A DNA stretch of 64,000 nucleotides, from the NCBI GenBank assembly GCA_027574665.1, contig CM050657.1:29883408-29947407 (forward strand), given 5' to 3'. Each line of letters opens with the position of its first letter. Position 1 is the stretch's first letter. The translations under genes were made by a program, and so were the position numbers. The notes under the pieces were generated by a model that saw only the letters and a program-made list of their open reading frames with translations, did not search any database and was not told the DNA's origin. Positions 12,395 to 24,030 of this stretch are shown here, one piece after another. Source of the DNA: Rhynochetos jubatus (lineage: Eukaryota; Chordata; Aves; Eurypygiformes; Rhynochetidae).

Positions 12395-14048
12395 CTGCAA
12401 GCACAGTGCACCATGCTGACCAGAATGCCACAGACATGCTGGTGACCCATGTAATGCGATCACTTTACTGCAAGGCCTAGGTGAGGGAGGCACCACCGTC
12501 CCCAGCCGGTTGTGGCTGCCTCTGCCACAGCCTCACCACAAGACTTAGCTAAGCCCTTCAGCCCAGTTAGTGCCACCTCTAGGAAAATGTGTTTAACAAA
12601 GGGCAGAAAATACCAGACATACATAGAGGAAAAGAGAGATAAAAAAAGAGCGAGAAATCTTCCTGTGAACACCAAGGTCAGAGGAGGAGGAGTTGCGGTT
12701 GCTGGATCAGCCATCCCCACAGCCCGTGGGGGAGCTGAGCGGGCATTCCCGAAGGAACTGTGGTTTGTGGGGAGCCCATGACAGCGAGGGGTTTTCCTCC
12801 CTATCTCCCCCTCCTAGTTCCAAACTACAAAGCTACATCAGGCATGTAATTCTTATTTATGATTATGAACCTTCTTTATTAAATTATATCATAGTCTAAT
12901 ATATCTTCCAAGAAGTTATCCATACAGGAATACAACTGGAAGGACTAATAAATTACTCGTCATCACCTGCACTATGTCTGCCCAGCAACCTGTCTAGTCT
13001 GGTATCTTGCTAATAGCAAAAGCCTCGAAGAAGTATTCCTCAGCAGAGCGGTAACAGCTCCCAGCATCTCTGAGTTCATGCTTTTCCCAAGCACAAGGCA
13101 ATACCTGTATGCTTAATGATACCTCACAAATTTCTTTTATATGATTTTGTATTTGTTTTTAAACCAGCATAGAAATTGACAGTCCACAATGTCCCCTGGC
13201 ACCACACTCCACCACATAACAGCTCACTGAGAACAATCACCCTCTCCTTTCCATTGTTGCCACTTGTTCACCTGTTTTTTGTATTAGAAGAGACAGTGAT
13301 CCTGGTCCCCATTCACCTTCTCTGTACTGGTCCAGAGCCCTCTCCTGCACTCCCCCTGACCTTCTCTTTTCCAGCATGAACAGGTCCATGCTGTGCAGCT
13401 GGTCTTTGCGTGGAACATGTTCCTTAACTCCATCAGACTTGTTGTCTCTGATTGATTGCTTCTGATGGTTTTATTACATCCTGTTCTGAGATGGGAACAT
13501 CAGAGTGGCATGCAGTATTCAAGATGTAGATGCATTATGGATTTATAGTGTCATAATTTTTGTTTGATCTTTACTCCCTTTTAAAAAAGTTGTTAAGTTT
13601 CTGTTTCTTTTATGATACCCATTGAGTACTAGATTGATGCTCAATTATTGTTTTATTAAATGATCTATTTTAAACCTAAGATCTCATTCCTGCATTGTAA
13701 TAGTCAATTAAGAGACCACTGAACTGTACATAAAGTTAAAGTGTTTTCCCCTTATTTGTAACATTTACCTGAATGACATCTGCCACCTTATTGACTAGCT
13801 ATTACCACATTGCTACTAGGTGCAGTTCTGCAGCTCTTACAATAGTTAGCCCTCCTCTTTACTGCTATGAATGATTATCTAACTACAATGGCTAGTTACA
13901 CTTTGCTATTCGCTAAGCAAGATAATGAATACATTGAACAGCACAATCCCTAGTATCTCTGGCATCACATCTTTTTAAGCATTAATGTGGCTCTCCATAG
14001 ACTTGTACAGTCATGTTTGCCTTCAGTACACATGTAATTGTTAATTAC
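12395..14048 (-). other. PCOLCE2: PCOLCE2 intron 3
   Basis: Short intron with GTAATT donor and CTTGCAG acceptor. Besides a probable ancient LINE remnant (13380-13800), nothing definite is seen. The stretch 12960-13085 includes TCTAGTCTGGTATCTTGCTA, which faintly resembles another old amniote repeat, but I do not call it. Confidence 0.7.
13380..13800 (-). mobile_element. Probable ancient CR1/L3-type LINE remnant
   Basis: The plus strand has, in order, blocks I know from the antisense of old amniote CR1/L3 elements: GAGATGGGAACATCAGAGTG, GCAGTATTCAAGATGTAGAT, TTATGGATTTATAGTG, a TTCTGTTTCTTTTATGATAC-type block, AAGATCTCATTCCTGCATTG, and finally ACATCTGCCACCTTATTGAC. The order and spacing fit although the identity is low, which suggests great age. 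This is recognition from memory, not an alignment. Confidence 0.5.
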
Positions 14049-14304
14049 CTCTTTCATGTGGTTCTGCTGCAGAAAACTTTGCAATGAATCCACTTCCAGC
14101 AGTATTAGCATCTGAAGTCATCTGCACCAACATCTTATTGCTGTTGGATACAAGGGCACCTGGTTTCACAGTACCACAGAACCTGCCAATGCGTTGTCCG
14201 TTGGCATGACCATTGTATATATCCACAAAATCATATCGGCACAAGTTGTCACTTTCCAGGTCTAAATATCTAAAAGAAAGAACCACGACTTTTCCTTCTG
14301 GGAC
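14049..14304 (-). CDS. PCOLCE2: PCOLCE2 coding exon 3: most of CUB1
   Basis: This 256-nt exon encodes residues 70-154 and the first base of Gly155. It starts VPEGKVVVLSFRYLDLESDN and contains LCRYDFVDIYNGHANGQRIG, RFCGT and SDANTAGSGF. These supply the second disulfide pair of CUB1 (Cys91, Cys112) and the expected calcium-site acids (Glu86, Asp94, Asp134). In the family, CUB1 and CUB2 together bind the procollagen C-propeptide, and acidic residues around the calcium sites are essential for enhancement. All of the signature residues are intact. The acceptor is TGCCAG in pyrimidine-rich context and the donor is AGAG-GTAATT. The exon is in phase with exon 2 and exon 4. Confidence 0.95.
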
Positions 14305-17300
14305 CTGCCAAGAGAGAAAGAGAGGGAGCAAGGGACAGATGTATTTGACAGTCATCTGGCGTATGACTGACACCACATTATCTATCTGACCCCACTATTT
14401 GCATGAGTATATTTTCATGTCATTCACTTCTCGCCCAGAGCTCTTTTTGTCAGCTATACTCCAGGCTGTGTAGCTTTTAAAATCATATTGGACCAATCAT
14501 AAAAACAAAGCTCTGGCCATCTCTTTTGCCATCATCTTCCTCCTGATCCACAGTATTGTCTAGCCAGGCTCATGTAGTTGATTATATACCATCACCACCC
14601 CGTTCAGCTTGGCATGTTTCTCTCGTTTTCTGCTGAGAGTGTGCAATCAGCCATGCAGCACCCTGTCACTGAGTAAGGTGAGGAGGATGAGATTAGTATG
14701 GTTTAACAAAATACATGGAACAAGCAATTTATAATTTTGAACAAATGAAATGGCCTCTCTTATCTTGCTGACTTGTGCCATAAAGATTCATCGTTTAAAG
14801 GATTTTTTTTTTATTTACTGATACACAATTTAAATTTATAAATAAAGTTGGAAACTTTACAGCTAACACTGGACAACACTAACATTTAGCTATTGGAGTG
14901 GGCACCTTTAGCTTGAAGGCTACAGTGAAAGAATTGTATTTTGAAAGAATATGTAAAACTATAAACAGAGAGTTCAAAAGAACCATTAGTGGGTGTCCCC
15001 AATACAGAAAAGAGTTTTGTTTTCTGAAACATTTGAGGAAACATAAACCAGTGCCAATCTTACATGGCTGCATCTGTGGACACTGCAAAAGAGGCAAGAG
15101 TACTGAGAAGGATGTAAATTAAGGGAGCATAATAGTTTACAAGGAGGAGAAAATTTCCTGGGATAGAGTTGTAAGCTTTTAAGAAAATAAGCACCATACT
15201 GAGAAACATTTCAAAAAAGCACTCAATGCTATGTAACAGAACAGGAATAAGAGAAACAGTATTTTAAAGCATAGGGGGACCCTAGACAGGCAGAGTGTAA
15301 TTATATGCATTCAATTCATAGCCTGGTAGAGTGGCTACCTGTTAAAGTAATTGCAGCTGTTCTATTTTACTAAGACACTGCTATTATTTTCTGCTTTAAA
15401 TATACAACACACACTTAATAGATCTGCAGTAAGTCCATACTTAAGACACTTTATTACTGAGTTCATTAATTTTTTCCTTCCTTAACAGTGACTCATTTTA
15501 GAACACCAGTTTGAGATAAACTAAACTGTTCCTGTATGAAATTGTCAGTGTTTTAATGCTCTGAGTTTCAGCAGTTAAAAATGCCTTGTCAGGCCTAGAT
15601 GGAAGTGACCACGTAACCCACAGAAGATACTAATACAGGCAGCAGCTCTAGATGCAGTGAAAAATGTGCTGTAGGTATGTTAAGGTTACACATTCATGCA
15701 GCTGCTTTTATGTGCTGATACTGATCCTGCATGAGCTGTTCCCAACTGCCTGGGGCCCACGTACGCTCTGGCTGATCAGTGCCACTACAGTTCCTGGCTT
15801 CAGAGCATTTTCATTTAATCCCTGTTCAAAGTTCTCTCAAAAATGCCTTCACTGCCCCTGTGCTGATATACATCCCTACTACCACTGCTACTGCTACAGC
15901 AAAACCACAAAACATTAATCTTTCCCAGAAAGTCCAAGGCACAAGGACTATATTTTAGGAAACTTTAAAGCCAGATGTTCAGTTTAGAACTCACCCTACT
16001 GAAGTGAGCAAGCTCTACAGCTGGTATCAGAAAATAACCCGCATGGATGTTTGGTCGGCAGAAGGCCAATACAGACACATGGTCATACTGCAAGATATTC
16101 TATGAAAGCAAGGGACTCCCTGAATCACTGCTCTCATAACTAAATCTCTTATTATTGCACTCACTTCTCTTCTGGTCTGAATCACTAAGAAGCATTGACA
16201 TGGTCATTTTAACAGAAAAAGAGGTAAAAGGAATTTGGTATTCCTGTCCGAAGACCTGAATGTTGTTTATGGCTATGCTACAAACTGTGTGAACAGACAC
16301 ATCAGTTGAAAAACTCTGACTGTGAAGTCCGACTGAGGCAGTTAAACTAAAGCAGCCCTCTTTTGAGATGTATGTAAAATAACATACGCTCTTTTGGGGT
16401 GGGAACACTCATTAATGGTAACTTTGTACAACCCCTACAACAGAATCCAAACAAAGTAACCTTTAAGGGTTATCACGTTTTAATACAAACTGAGCTGTTA
16501 TGTCTACAGTTCAGACTGTGCAACATTTTCCACTACATAACAGTTTACAGTGTCACGCACCTTTGCTACAACTTACCCATCTTTAAGAAGTTTCCCCTTC
16601 CGCTGTTCCTGAAAGTTCAGCAGAAGCTGCTCTATCACGTTAGATTAACTGTTTGTGAGTGCTTATGAGATTTTTCCCTACTTTCTCAGCTTGAATTACT
16701 TCTTTTAAGACACCTAGTCATTCCCAGAGTTTGAAGAAGGAAGCTGAAATGTGAGAGGTGGCTGATTCTGGGGTAAGAAAAGGGCTTTTTGCTGTCCTTG
16801 TAGAAATGCATTCAGATTCAGCCAAGCAACTATCCCTCAGTGATGCTGATGGCTGCTCACCAACAGCTTTGTTCCACGAGCACACTGAGCCAGCACTGCT
16901 CTGTTCATACCAGCCTCACAGCACTCAGTCCTGCCTGGGCTTTTCCGCTTCCTCGTGCTGCCCCAAATTGGGTACAGGGAAGCAGGATGTGGGACTGACC
17001 CACACTTGGGAGGGAGAGGATGCTGGCAAAGCAGCCAAACTTCGAATTGCTAGTCAACCATTCACTGAAGTGTTGAGGTTTCTCTTTCATAGTATGAGTA
17101 ATTCTGTGCAGCATTGTATGTGTCCTTCTCTCTCCACCACTGACTATGTTATACTGTACTACATTATGTTATCTAATTATTTTTCATTATAGGTTTAATC
17201 TCTCTAGCTTCTATGAGTTCAGTCTACTTGATCTTTGTCAAGACTGTTCCCTGCAGATGTGCAGGGTTTCTGAGTTTCGTTTCATGACAGTTTGTAAGAA

Positions 17301-17467
17301 AATGTGCAGGAAAAACTCAGCCACATGGCCATGTGTGTTTAACAGGGGGCCTACTCCAGACCTCATTTGTCAAAATAATCCTTGCTCACATTTAACTGAA
17401 TTTGGGGAGATATGGCATTTATAGAAATGTGTGAACTGCATCCCTTAAATCACAGGTACTACTTACT

Positions 17468-17590
17468 ACCATTAGGTTATAAAATAATTATTAAATTATA
17501 ATTATATATATTACAATAATATTATTTCTAAAACTAATTTTAATTATTGCTTATTAAAATAATATTTCTCATTATTCAAAAAAATAACAA
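17468..17590. repeat. AT-rich low-complexity block
   Basis: About 120 bp made almost only of A and T, dominated by AATTATTAAATTATAATTAT-like words with several short self-complementary segments. It is the most AT-rich stretch in the window outside the pentamer satellite and lies in PCOLCE2 intron 2. A matrix-attachment or unwinding role would be speculation. Confidence 0.7.
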
Positions 17591-17970
17591 ATTTGTTCCA
17601 GCATGTTAAATCAATTAAGTTTGTGGTCAGAACATATGATGTTCAAGCGTGCAGAGGATGGTGGTTCCACATTCTGGCAGGAGCCACTGCAGTTTGCAGC
17701 TACTCCCAAGGAATCCCACCCTAAATACAGGCATCTTTGCAAAACAATACTTTTCTTTAATTTCTACCATTTCTCCTTTTTAAATGTTAAAAACTAACGT
17801 GTTAAAATCTGCCAATGTTTTTCCTAGGACATTTAAAATATTGCTCCATGAGAAACACAGGGGAGAAAGCAAAGGCCAGCATGACTCAGTTTTGTTTACT
17901 TTGGGCCACATCCGAGCAGTAAGATCATAGGATACCTCAGAGGAAGAATTGGAAGGAATTGCAGCTCTTA

Positions 17971-18008
17971 AGAAAAAAAAAAAAAGGGGGGGGGGGAGGG
18001 GGGAGAGG
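17971..18008. repeat. Homopurine tract: A13 followed by G-rich run
   Basis: A run of thirteen A is followed by about eleven G, then AGGGGGGAGAGG. On the PCOLCE2 sense strand this is a C-rich then T-rich polypyrimidine tract in intron 2, without an AG acceptor close behind it (the following bases are CTTAAGAG). The G-rich strand has quadruplex-forming potential. Confidence 0.9.
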
Positions 18009-21000
18009 ATTCAAAGGAAAAATATGTGATGCTTTCCCTGCAGGGTGTGCCTTATTTTCCTGCTTTATCCATCCAGCTGGTATCTTGCAGAAGATACAGA
18101 AGCACTTTAGCCTCTGCCTCGCCTTGTCACACTCAGAGTGACTTACCCATACTTGCCTTCTGCTTCCCTTACTTTAACTCTATGAACTTGTTTAGAATCA
18201 GGCATGATGCTAAAGTCATGTGAAGGATGTCTTAGTCCTATTGAAGGCCAGAGGAAAATAGCACTCCCTGAATTTTCATGTGGGTTTTTTCTAGAGCATA
18301 ATTCCCTACAATCATCATCTGTGTAGATTATCATCCTCTTCAAAAAGGTATGATTATTTTATACATACACCCACCAAAATAGAAGGTTCCTAGATTTTGG
18401 TTTTTTATCATTCATTGCAGGTATTTCACATAATGTTAATCAAAGTTCACTTACGTTTGAAGTAGTTAAGCTGCTTTTCTGCTGTTGTTCTGACTGAACA
18501 CAAAGCCCTCTTCATCATTATGCCTCTTCCAGTTTCTGAGGAAGATTCCCAAACCAGGATACTTTTCCAAATCACTTGTTTTAGATCATTTGTTTTGAAA
18601 ATTGACTTTCAGTGGGGAAAACCCCTTAAATGCCAACTTTCTGAGAAAATATTTTGCCTAATTTTTAAACCTATATAAGGGTTTACTATATTTTGGTATA
18701 TGTTTAAAAACAAAATGCTGATTTTATGTTTTGCCATAGCAGTCCTGGGCAGACTTGAAAAATATATCAGCTACCTGCAAGCTAAACATGTTACTTCTCT
18801 CTGCTGGGAATGAATGGGGAAGTTATTTGAAGTATTGTCCTGGGCAGAACCACGGTTCCTGCTTAGTTTCCTGTTCCCTAGCTCCATCTTCTCCAGCCAC
18901 AAAGGAACATTTTTTTAAAACATTTGTATTAGCTTGCTCTTCCTGACAAAGATACTAGATTCTGTTCAGCTATTTCTTTTCTGTCCATACAACCATGTGT
19001 AAAGATCTGTTCTCTACTGGAGGGGCAGTCTCACAATGATACGGGAAAATAAATGCTTATAAGGTAAAGAAAATTATTTAAAATATTCACTCCCCCAGGG
19101 CAGGCTCCCAACTCCTCTGATGAGGAAATATTTCAAACCATGCTTACTGTCAGCAAACCTGCTGGAACACAGCTCCTGAACCTATAAAAATATAACCTTA
19201 CATAACTCTGACAGTCTTCAGTATTATTGTTGCACATAAAGTTGTTAGACTTTTATGGGAACTACATAGTCTGCTGGAAAAACACAGAAGAGCAGTCCAG
19301 ATTCTTAGACTATGTGACATATTTATGTGGTGATGGCCAAGAAGGATTACAGAGTATTAAAAGTAAATGTGTATGACATATTTCAGATAAAGCTGTATAC
19401 ATTACTATAGGAAAGGAAATAGCTGTACAAATTACTTCTTAGCAAAGCCAGCTAAAAGCTGCTGGGTATTCTGCCAAGGTTGCAATATAACCACAAGCAT
19501 GTGCTGAACACTTCTTAGAGGTCTTAGAATACAGAAGCTGTTTCCTTAGCTAGCTGAAAAAGTCCCAGTCTCTTAAAATAGAGAACCATAATTGAGGTAA
19601 AGACACTTCTAGCTTTAGCAAACCAGTTTCAGCTGATACCTGAATGCTACACTGCTTTATCCATATTCCCCATAACATTTTCTAAACCTATTTTCTTCTA
19701 AAGAATGAATGAGCTGTCACTGCCTCACTGTTGAGTTCTTCTATAGACAATGAGATGCTCTAGTTGAGAAAAAAACAGCTTCATGCTTCTTGTGACCCAA
19801 ACGGAAAGTGAATCAATGTCTCTTCCAGTCTTGCAGACTTGTCAGCTCCTGCATTAGGCACTGTTCTCAGAAAGGTGCTCACAGCCCTTGGCTAGAACAG
19901 ACCAGCAAAAAGTCTTAGTCACCTTCTAAGATCAGATGCTAAATGAGGATCCCTAACATAGTAACTACAGCATGTTTCTTCACGGCAGTGTAACTGACTC
20001 TCTGACTTGGGTGTACTGCAAGCTGTTCTGAACCTCAGCAGTATCTGGTGAAAGGATTTTGTTGTTTAAATTCAGGCTAACCAGACCCGTGAGTGTACCA
20101 CTTTCACTCTGTTTGGTAAACCATCCTCTTTTTAAAGGGGGTGCAGGCTTAGTCTTGCAAGCTTTGTAGTCCTCGCCTTCCCTACATCCTTCCGGCGCAT
20201 CGAAAAGACGGCATTCTCCGCAGTTAATGGGTGGGGGGAGGGGGAAATCAGCTTGGCTTTGTGAATGGCATTTGTCCAACAAGGGTTAAATGAGGGGGGG
20301 GCACAAGAAAGCCTGGACTACTGCCGTTGTGCAGCCCTTCTCGGCAAGCTACAGAGAATAGGTAAGCAGCAGCGGAAGAGCAGGAGTAAATGGCAGTGCA
20401 GCAGAAAAGCGGGAGTCAGGATGATTCTATAGAATTCTACGATCCCATGATCATGAAATGCCAGCAGCCACCGAGTTCGTCCCATGGTCAACAAAGCCTG
20501 AGCACAGACACAGCTCTGCTATGGCTTTGTGGTAACGCTTCTCACAATGTCTAGGCTAACCTGGATGCTCGCATCTTAGCAACAGTCACATTGTCTGCAA
20601 TGAAACCATTCTGTATGGACTCTTTAAATACAAGCAATTGCTCTCTTTTGCCACTACCACTGATACATGATGAAGGGCAGATCCATGGGATGCTTCAGTA
20701 AACGCTTCTCCAGTGCTGCCTCTATTTGTAATCCAAATTTTTAATGGTAAAAACTTTATGCCGTTACAATCAAAATTATTATTTCCCTCCAGATTAAATT
20801 CTGAACTTTTGAAGATCTAATACTGGGTTATTTTGGTAAACTAACTTTGGGGGTTTTCCCCCCTCTTATTTAAGGCACACGTGTATGGTTCCAAATGCAC
20901 TTTGCATCTGCTCTTCAGACTGTAAAATTGGCCACACTAATTGCTGTAATCTAAGCCTCTTCAGACAGTCAGAAGCAAGTCTGTTTATGAGCATATGCTG

Positions 21001-22193
21001 TATTTCACACTGTTCTGGATAAAGTCAGCCACAGATTAAAGGGAACCCCTAACCTGGCTCTAATAATAATGCAACATAAAGGTGAACAAAGCAAATGTTG
21101 CAGCTTCACTGTTATCCTTCAGATAAAATGATTAAAATTACATCACTCATTTGGCACAAAAGTCATTTTAACTGGACATCGTAAACAGACCAATGTCTCC
21201 TGCTCTGCATCAGGATCTCTACAGTAGCAGGAGACAATTCTCCTGTGACATCCATCCTATGCTACTGCCAACACATAACCTGGAATGCAGTCTTTGAACT
21301 GACGTTGTCTTTAGTGATCCTGGTGACACACAGACTAATTTATTTTTTTATGCTTTCTTATACTTCTTTTTTTTTTTTTTTTCTGTAGAGCCCATATTTT
21401 AAGCCTGAACGTCACAGGAGTTCTTAGTGAACTGTGACTGAAAAAATGGCGAGGAAATCTGGTGGGCAGTTTTGGAAGGCTTCATTTGTGCAGATGTGAG
21501 GTAAAGTACTCATTCATCCAAATCCCATTCTCTGAGTTGCTGGCTAAGGACATGTCCAGCACTGAAGTGTTTAGTCCCAGCTGTTTAATGGCATTTGCTG
21601 TCTGTGAATACGATGTCTCTACCCTAAGGTTTCATTTTAAAATATCAATCGTACCACATGCTTTTGCATGCTAACTTATAAACGTACCAACACTTTGATA
21701 CATTTTGTCAGCTTGCTGCATGACATACTCCAGATGTCCTGCCTGGCAGAACACTTACTAGCACACTATGAGCAAACCTGCCTGAATGTTGGGTTTCTGT
21801 TTGAAACTTTTTCTACGTCTTCTTGCCAACAAATTTTGTTTTTCATTATCTACACCTCATAGCTTTACTTTAATTCATTTGATCTAACTAACTGTTGCTT
21901 TCTGCGGGGACTGGAAGGGTAGATGTTTGCTTTCAAGTGGGTTAATGTAAAACAATTTGAGTGTATCTACGGAAATCAATGAAAACTTGCTTCTGACATT
22001 AGGCAAGGTCAGTTCCATTTCAGCCACTATTACCATCTTACAGCAACCCTAAAACGCTCCAGATATAGTTGAGCTGCTCTGAGTTACTGAATTCATTATT
22101 GCACATATGTTATCCCATATAAAACACTGGCATTAACAACACACAAGTCTTCATTGTCTTCAGCACTGATTTTGTGATATTAAAAATTCTTAC

Positions 22194-22302
22194 TGTGATT
22201 TTCCAAGTACATTTGCTGTTTGGAGGGTAGACTCCAGGAAATCCTTCACTCCCAATAAACCCTGACTCTCCAGATACAACTCCTCCACATGTAAATGCAG
22301 GC
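22194..22302 (-). CDS. PCOLCE2: PCOLCE2 coding exon 2: mature N-terminus and start of CUB1
   Basis: After a TATTATTCTCAG acceptor the exon completes Arg33 and encodes residues 34-69: [20 protein letters not shown], then [16 protein letters not shown]. It carries the first disulfide pair of CUB1 (Cys38, Cys64) and the GFPGVYPPN turn that is shared with mammalian PCOLCE2. It ends in phase 0 with a GTAAGA donor. The exon lies about 7.9 kb from exon 3 and 1.2 kb from exon 1. It is too short and too isolated to be found as a long open frame; it was found by similarity and splice sites. Confidence 0.94.
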
Positions 22303-23010
22303 CTGAGAATAATAGGAAAAATAGCATTTAATTTTGAAATATATTTAATTTATTGATTGTGTAAGAGTAGAGAGGCATGGACTGTCTTAAAAACACAGCT
22401 TGAATACTTTAAAACAGTTTTTTACTTTAAACATGTGTTTCAATACTCACCTAATTTCATTATTTACATAGAATGTGCAACTTAACACACAAACTTAGGT
22501 GTAGAGAAAATCAACTCTGTGGACCTTAATCTTGGGTTTACACAGACTGCTATTCTTCCCTCCTTTTTTAATTCATAAGATGGAAGGTGTGGTGGTGTCA
22601 TACATCATTGCAAATTGTTATTATCATGAAAAAAAATTATTAAAAAGTCACTAGCAATACATTTTTATAGTATATAGAATAGTTAAATTAGCACAGTAAT
22701 AAAAATAACATTTAATTTCTTCCTATTCAAATCTGAAATTATTTACATTTAGGCAAGTTAATCAGGTCGCTTTGGAAGTTTTCTGTACCACAGGAATACA
22801 ACCCACCATGCGCGCAAGTCCTGCTACTGTAGCCTGGTGCTGAATCCTATGTCCTGATCTTGACCTTTTGGGCTAAAATGGTCAGGTGTCAGCTCCCTGC
22901 CCCAGCCAGACTGGGCTGTGCTGTGGGGACAGTCCTGAAAAACCCCTGTGCGGAGCCACCGTGTTACCCACCAGGGTGAGCGAACACCCTGCTGAGCTGC
23001 AGGCACTGGC

Positions 23011-23298
23011 ATTATATTGCATTATATTGCATTATATTGCATTATATTGCATTATATTGCATTATATTGCATTATATTGCATTATATTGCATTATATTAT
23101 ATTATATTATATTATATTATATTATATTATATTATATTATATTATATTATATTATATTATATTATATTATATTATATTATATTATATTATATTATATTAT
23201 ATTATATTATATTATATTATATTATATTATATTATGTTACGTTACGTTACATTATATTACACTGAGTTATGTTACATTCTGTAACATGTTACGTTACG
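23011..23298. repeat. Nested pentanucleotide satellite: (ATTATATTGC)8, (ATTAT)29, then GTTAC variants
   Basis: The tract starts with eight perfect copies of the decamer ATTATATTGC (23011-23090), moves to 29 perfect copies of ATTAT (23091-23235) and ends in the same 5-bp register with GTTAC, ATTAC, GTTAT and related pentamers to about 23298. It lies in PCOLCE2 intron 1, about 230 bp from the exon 1 splice donor. On the transcribed strand the core reads ATAAT. The three overlapping open frames found across it are translation artefacts. Confidence 0.97.
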
Positions 23299-23349
23299 TG
23301 GGGTTGCTCTGGTAGCGGGCTGTTTCCGTGGGAAAAGCAGCCCTTGATT

Positions 23350-24030
23350 CAAGAAGGGGCTATCAGACACCCGCGGGTGCTGCCCGGGGGCAGCGGAGCT
23401 GTCTGCGCACCGCACGGACGCGCGGTGGGCACCGCTCCTGCGGGGCGGCGGCGGGGAGGGGGAGGGGAGGGAGGCAGCCGTGCGTGGGGCGGCGCAGCGC
23501 TGCGCGGGCGCGGAGGGAGGCGCGGTACCTGTGCGGCGGGGCCGCAGGGCGCGCCGCCGCCAGCAGTAGTAGCGGCGGCAGCAGCAGCGGCAGCAGCGGC
23601 GGTGGCCGCGGGGCGGCGGGCGGCATCTCCGGGCGGCGGCTGGGGCAGGGCTGGGGCCTCGGCGCCGCTCCTCCGGCTGCCGCCTGCTCCTCCCGTGTGC
23701 GCCGGGGCCGGGGGAGGAGGCAAAGGCTTCCGCGGCCCTCCGCCCTCGGGGCAGGGCAGTGCCGGGCAGCGCCGCCCGCCCTCCCTCCGCGGGGCGCGGC
23801 GCTACGCCGCTGCCCCTTTCCCCTGGGGGCCCTGCTCCGGGTGGTGGCCCAGCGCCGGTGTCTCCCGTGGGCGGCGAGCAGCCGTGCCGTGGGTTAGCCT
23901 CGGCCCCGGTCGGCACTCCGGGCACGCGTATTTTGCGCATGCAGGGACCGAAGGAGCGCGCAGCGACGGAGCTGCAGCGGCGACCCCCCCGGTCAGCGGG
24001 ATTGCCTCAAACCCCGCAGCCTCCTGCACC
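23350..24030 (-). promoter_or_regulatory. PCOLCE2: CpG-island promoter of PCOLCE2 with NRF1-like site
   Basis: CpG-rich DNA of about 700 bp surrounds exon 1 and contrasts sharply with AT-rich flanks. It contains short CAG/CGG-type runs (23560-23610) and, at 23934-23943, TGCGCATGCA, close to the palindromic NRF1 consensus. That site is about 310 bp upstream of the start codon on the minus strand. I see no clear TATA box. Long overlapping open frames on both strands here come from GC-rich composition and are not genes. Confidence 0.7.
23529..23626 (-). CDS. PCOLCE2: PCOLCE2 coding exon 1: start codon and signal peptide
   Basis: The minus strand encodes 32 residues beginning MPPAAPRPPPLLPLLLPPLL and ending in an Ala/Pro-rich stretch, followed by two bases of Arg33 and a CACAG-GTACC donor. 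The Leu-rich core and following small residues are a typical secretory signal peptide, with cleavage likely after the Leu/Ala stretch, around residues 22-27. I chose this start because it is the only in-frame Met before the splice site in a CpG-island setting and because it joins exon 2 in phase to give PHRPAFTC, comparable to the mammalian ERPVFTC. The exact transcription start and 5' UTR are not resolved. Leader sequence is poorly conserved, so the call rests on frame, splice site and position. Confidence 0.82.

Larger units (their letters stand above)
14305..22193 (-). other. PCOLCE2: PCOLCE2 intron 2
   Basis: The largest complete intron, 7.9 kb, with a GTAAGA donor and a CTTGGCAG-type acceptor. 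It holds an AT-rich block (17468-17590), a homopurine A/G tract (17971-18008) and a T-run near 21367-21382. I found no interspersed repeat of the CR1 kind and no convincing coding sequence. The longest open frame (16758-17192, plus strand) resembles nothing known. Confidence 0.7.
1..23626 (-). other. PCOLCE2: PCOLCE2 gene, 5' part (exons 1-6 and introns; 3' end outside window)
   Basis: This is the span of procollagen C-endopeptidase enhancer 2, a secreted glycoprotein that binds fibrillar procollagen C-propeptides and increases cleavage by BMP1/tolloid proteinases. Six coding exons are visible at 23529-23626, 22194-22302, 14049-14304, 12270-12394, 8912-9048 and 6016-6170. They total 880 nt (293 codons plus one base) and keep one open frame across all junctions. 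Intron lengths are about 1.2, 7.9, 1.7, 3.2 and 2.7 kb, and intron 6 is longer than 6 kb. The mammalian protein is about 415 residues, so roughly the last 120, mainly the NTR domain, are missing here and should lie left of base 1. Identification rests on near-identity to the mammalian protein as remembered. The close paralogue PCOLCE is less similar and has a different neighbourhood. Confidence 0.93.

Noticed and set aside
12960..13085. Possible second ancient amniote repeat (TCTAGTCTGGTATCTTGCTA)
   Set aside because: One short resemblance only, without the expected following blocks; too weak to call.
16758..17192. A 144-codon plus-strand open frame in PCOLCE2 intron 2
   Set aside because: No recognisable family, antisense in an intron, and no promoter or splice evidence.
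22886..23315. Open frames with repeating HYIALYC, ILYYI units
   Set aside because: Direct translation of the pentamer satellite in three frames; not a protein.
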